Below, one piece after another: positions 4,464 to 5,785 of a stretch of DNA of 5,785 bases (positions are counted from its first letter, which is position 1; the number at the start of each line of letters is the position of its first letter). This DNA is from Bacillota bacterium (lineage in GTDB: Bacteria > Bacillota_E > Sulfobacillia > Sulfobacillales > Sulfobacillaceae): positions 1 to 5,785 of the forward strand of contig JAKAAL010000317.1 of assembly GCA_021802375.1 (NCBI GenBank), written 5' to 3'. The notes under the pieces are model-generated. The model had not been told where the DNA came from and searched no databases. It saw only the letters and a program-made list of their open reading frames with translations. Both the position numbers and the translations under genes were made by a program.

Positions 4464-5785
4464 TGCGGATCCTCCTCCCGGCGGTCCGAAAGCCAGTGCT
4501 GCCAGTCGCCCGCCAGGGCTTGAATTAGGTCTGGAGCGATGAGACTCTGCCCGTGGACTGCCTCCGCTTCTTGCCCTGCCCGCCCATGGATATATACCCC
4601 GGCGGCGGCCGCCTGCCACGGGGCCATTCCACTAGCCAGGAGGCCGCCGATGATTCCACTTAAGACATCGCCGCTCCCGGCGGTTGCCAGTTCTGGGATG
4701 CCCGACTGGTTGACATAAAGATGACCCGGTCTACCCGCAATGGAATGGGGACCTTTAAGCACGACCGTGGCACCGAATTGCTCCTGCAAGCGTGTAAATG
4801 CGCCCACACGGTCCTGGTCAACGTGACTGGCACTCACTCCCAGAAGGCGTGCCATCTCGCCTTGGTGCGGCGTAAGCACCAAGTGTTCGAGATGATGCTG
4901 GCCTAAGACGTCCTTAAGCAGGGCCAGCCCATCAGCATCCACGACCATTGGCTTTCCTAACCCCAGGAGTTCTTGGAACCACCCGCTTGGCGAAACGTCG
5001 CCCAGTCCGGGGCCAATGACCACCGCATCGGCCTTTTCCAGAGCTGCCCAATGCGCATCTCCCCAGCGCAGTCGACCTTGATCATCTTCTTGGCTACCGG
5101 AAACCAACATGGCGGAAGACGGCGAAATTCTGCTCAATAAGGAGCGCGGTACCATGAGATGGACTAAACCGACCCCCATTCGCAAGGCTGCCTCCGCCGC
5201 CATCAGCGGTGCACCAGGCATTCCCTGGGAGCCGCCCACGACGACCAGTCGACCTCGCTGATACTTGTGCCCGTCCACCGCCAAGGGACGGATCCAACCT
5301 CGCACCTGGTCCGCGCTCAGCACAGCCGCTGAAGCCGAATCGGGTTCACTGAGGCCAATATCGGCCACCACTAGATCCCCACGATGCGACCTGCCAGGGT
5401 AGCACCAATGTCCCCACTTGGAGCCGCCAAAGGTAATCGTTGCCTTCGCCCGCACCGCGCTACCGTCGATCTGACCCGTGTCTGCATCCACGCCGGAGGG
5501 GATATCCAGCGCATAGCACGGGCGACCGCTGTCGTTTATCGTATCGATGGCGAGTCTGGCCCAAGGCCTTAAGGGGGCTTGAATTCCCGTGCCTAATATG
5601 GCATCGATGACCACGGTGACTCGAGACAGCGCCAGACCAAACTCTTCAGGGTCGGTGATGTGTACCCCGTACGCTCTGGCGGCATCCAACAGCCTGCTCG
5701 CCCCGTCAAAGTGAGGCACGCCCTGCAACAAGACTACCTCGACGGGAAGAAAGCGCGCTAGATATCTGGCCGCCACCAGCCCGTC
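4454..5785 (-). CDS. nnr: Bifunctional NAD(P)H-hydrate epimerase/dehydratase, 5' end missing
   Basis: This enzyme repairs NAD(P)HX, the hydrated damaged form of NAD(P)H. The N-terminal YjeF_N domain interconverts the R and S epimers, and the C-terminal domain dehydrates S-NAD(P)HX using ADP or ATP. The frame runs off the right edge: the first visible residues DGLVAARYL are the middle of the family's GNNGGDGLVAARHL-like motif, so no start codon is present and roughly 50-70 residues are missing. Numbering from the first visible Asp, the epimerase shows VIDAILGTG (59-67, catalytic Asp61) and LDIPSGVDADTG (93-104). The dehydratase shows HKYQRG (173-178), VIGPGLG (256-262), VVDADGL (281-287), LTPHQGEMARL (304-314), LKG (343-345) and ATAGSGDVLSG (367-377, catalytic Asp373). 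Both halves look intact. The gene ends 10 bp inside alr. In related bacteria acpS often lies just upstream, which would be beyond the window. Confidence 0.95.
   Translation of the reverse strand, partial: DGLVAARYLARFLPVEVVLLQGVPHFDGASRLLDAARAYGVHITDPEEFGLALSRVTVVIDAILGTGIQAPLRPWARLAIDTINDSGRPCYALDIPSGVDADTGQIDGSAVRAKATITFGGSKWGHWCYPGRSHRGDLVVADIGLSEPDSASAAVLSADQVRGWIRPLAVDGHKYQRGRLVVVGGSQGMPGAPLMAAEAALRMGVGLVHLMVPRSLLSRISPSSAMLVSGSQEDDQGRLRWGDAHWAALEKADAVVIGPGLGDVSPSGWFQELLGLGKPMVVDADGLALLKDVLGQHHLEHLVLTPHQGEMARLLGVSASHVDQDRVGAFTRLQEQFGATVVLKGPHSIAGRPGHLYVNQSGIPELATAGSGDVLSGIIGGLLASGMAPWQAAAAGVYIHGRAGQEAEAVHGQSLIAPDLIQALAGDWQHWLSDRREEDPQWF

Noticed and set aside
4464..4619. Extended 432-residue form of alanine racemase
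   Set aside because: The extra 52 residues are Gly/Arg/Pro-rich and come from the wrong frame of nnr. The ATG at 4463 has a strong ribosome site and gives the family's normal length.

Overview
The window looks like a piece of a moderately GC-rich (mid to high 50s percent by eye) Gram-positive chromosome of the Firmicutes type. The main evidence is the gene order nnr (NAD(P)HX repair) - alr (alanine racemase) - ndoAI/mazE - ndoA/mazF on one strand, an arrangement known from Bacillus and relatives. The toxin is very close to B. subtilis NdoA/EndoA. Strong Shine-Dalgarno sites, sigma-A type promoters and TTG/GTG starts fit the same group. A Sulfobacillus-like or related acidophilic/thermophilic Firmicute is my guess and is not proven by the sequence.

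Layout. Bases 1-83 hold no gene I can assign; all three forward frames close between about base 85 and 102. Next comes a self-contained plus-strand unit: a sigma-A promoter (84-112), a small inverted repeat at the transcription start, an unrecognised basic 104-residue protein (154-468) and a GC-rich palindromic hairpin (483-506). Bases 469-680 are intergenic, with a second hairpin (524-550) and no clear promoter. They lead to a 59-residue zinc-ribbon protein (681-860), also on the plus strand. Everything to its right is on the minus strand. In transcription order (right to left) it reads: nnr (cut off by the right edge), alr, antitoxin ndoAI, toxin ndoA, a class I glutamine amidotransferase of the gamma-glutamyl hydrolase (peptidase C26) family, and a zinc-type L-asparaginase of the COG4448 family. 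The asparaginase ends tail-to-tail on the zinc-ribbon gene with interleaved stop codons.

How the genes work together. nnr repairs damaged nicotinamide cofactors and alr supplies D-alanine for the cell wall; they overlap and are probably co-transcribed from a promoter beyond the right edge. A consensus promoter (TTGACA, 18 bp, TATAAT) begins at the alr stop codon and should drive the toxin-antitoxin pair independently. The amidohydrolase and asparaginase follow with gaps of 31 and 17 bp, so they are probably read from the same promoter as the toxin-antitoxin pair. Both are predicted to cleave amide bonds of Glu/Asp-type substrates. No tRNA, rRNA, CRISPR array or insertion sequence was seen. 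Most of the window is conserved housekeeping sequence; the less explained parts are the 104-residue orphan, its promoter and operator, the UTR of the zinc-ribbon gene and the unusual start codons.
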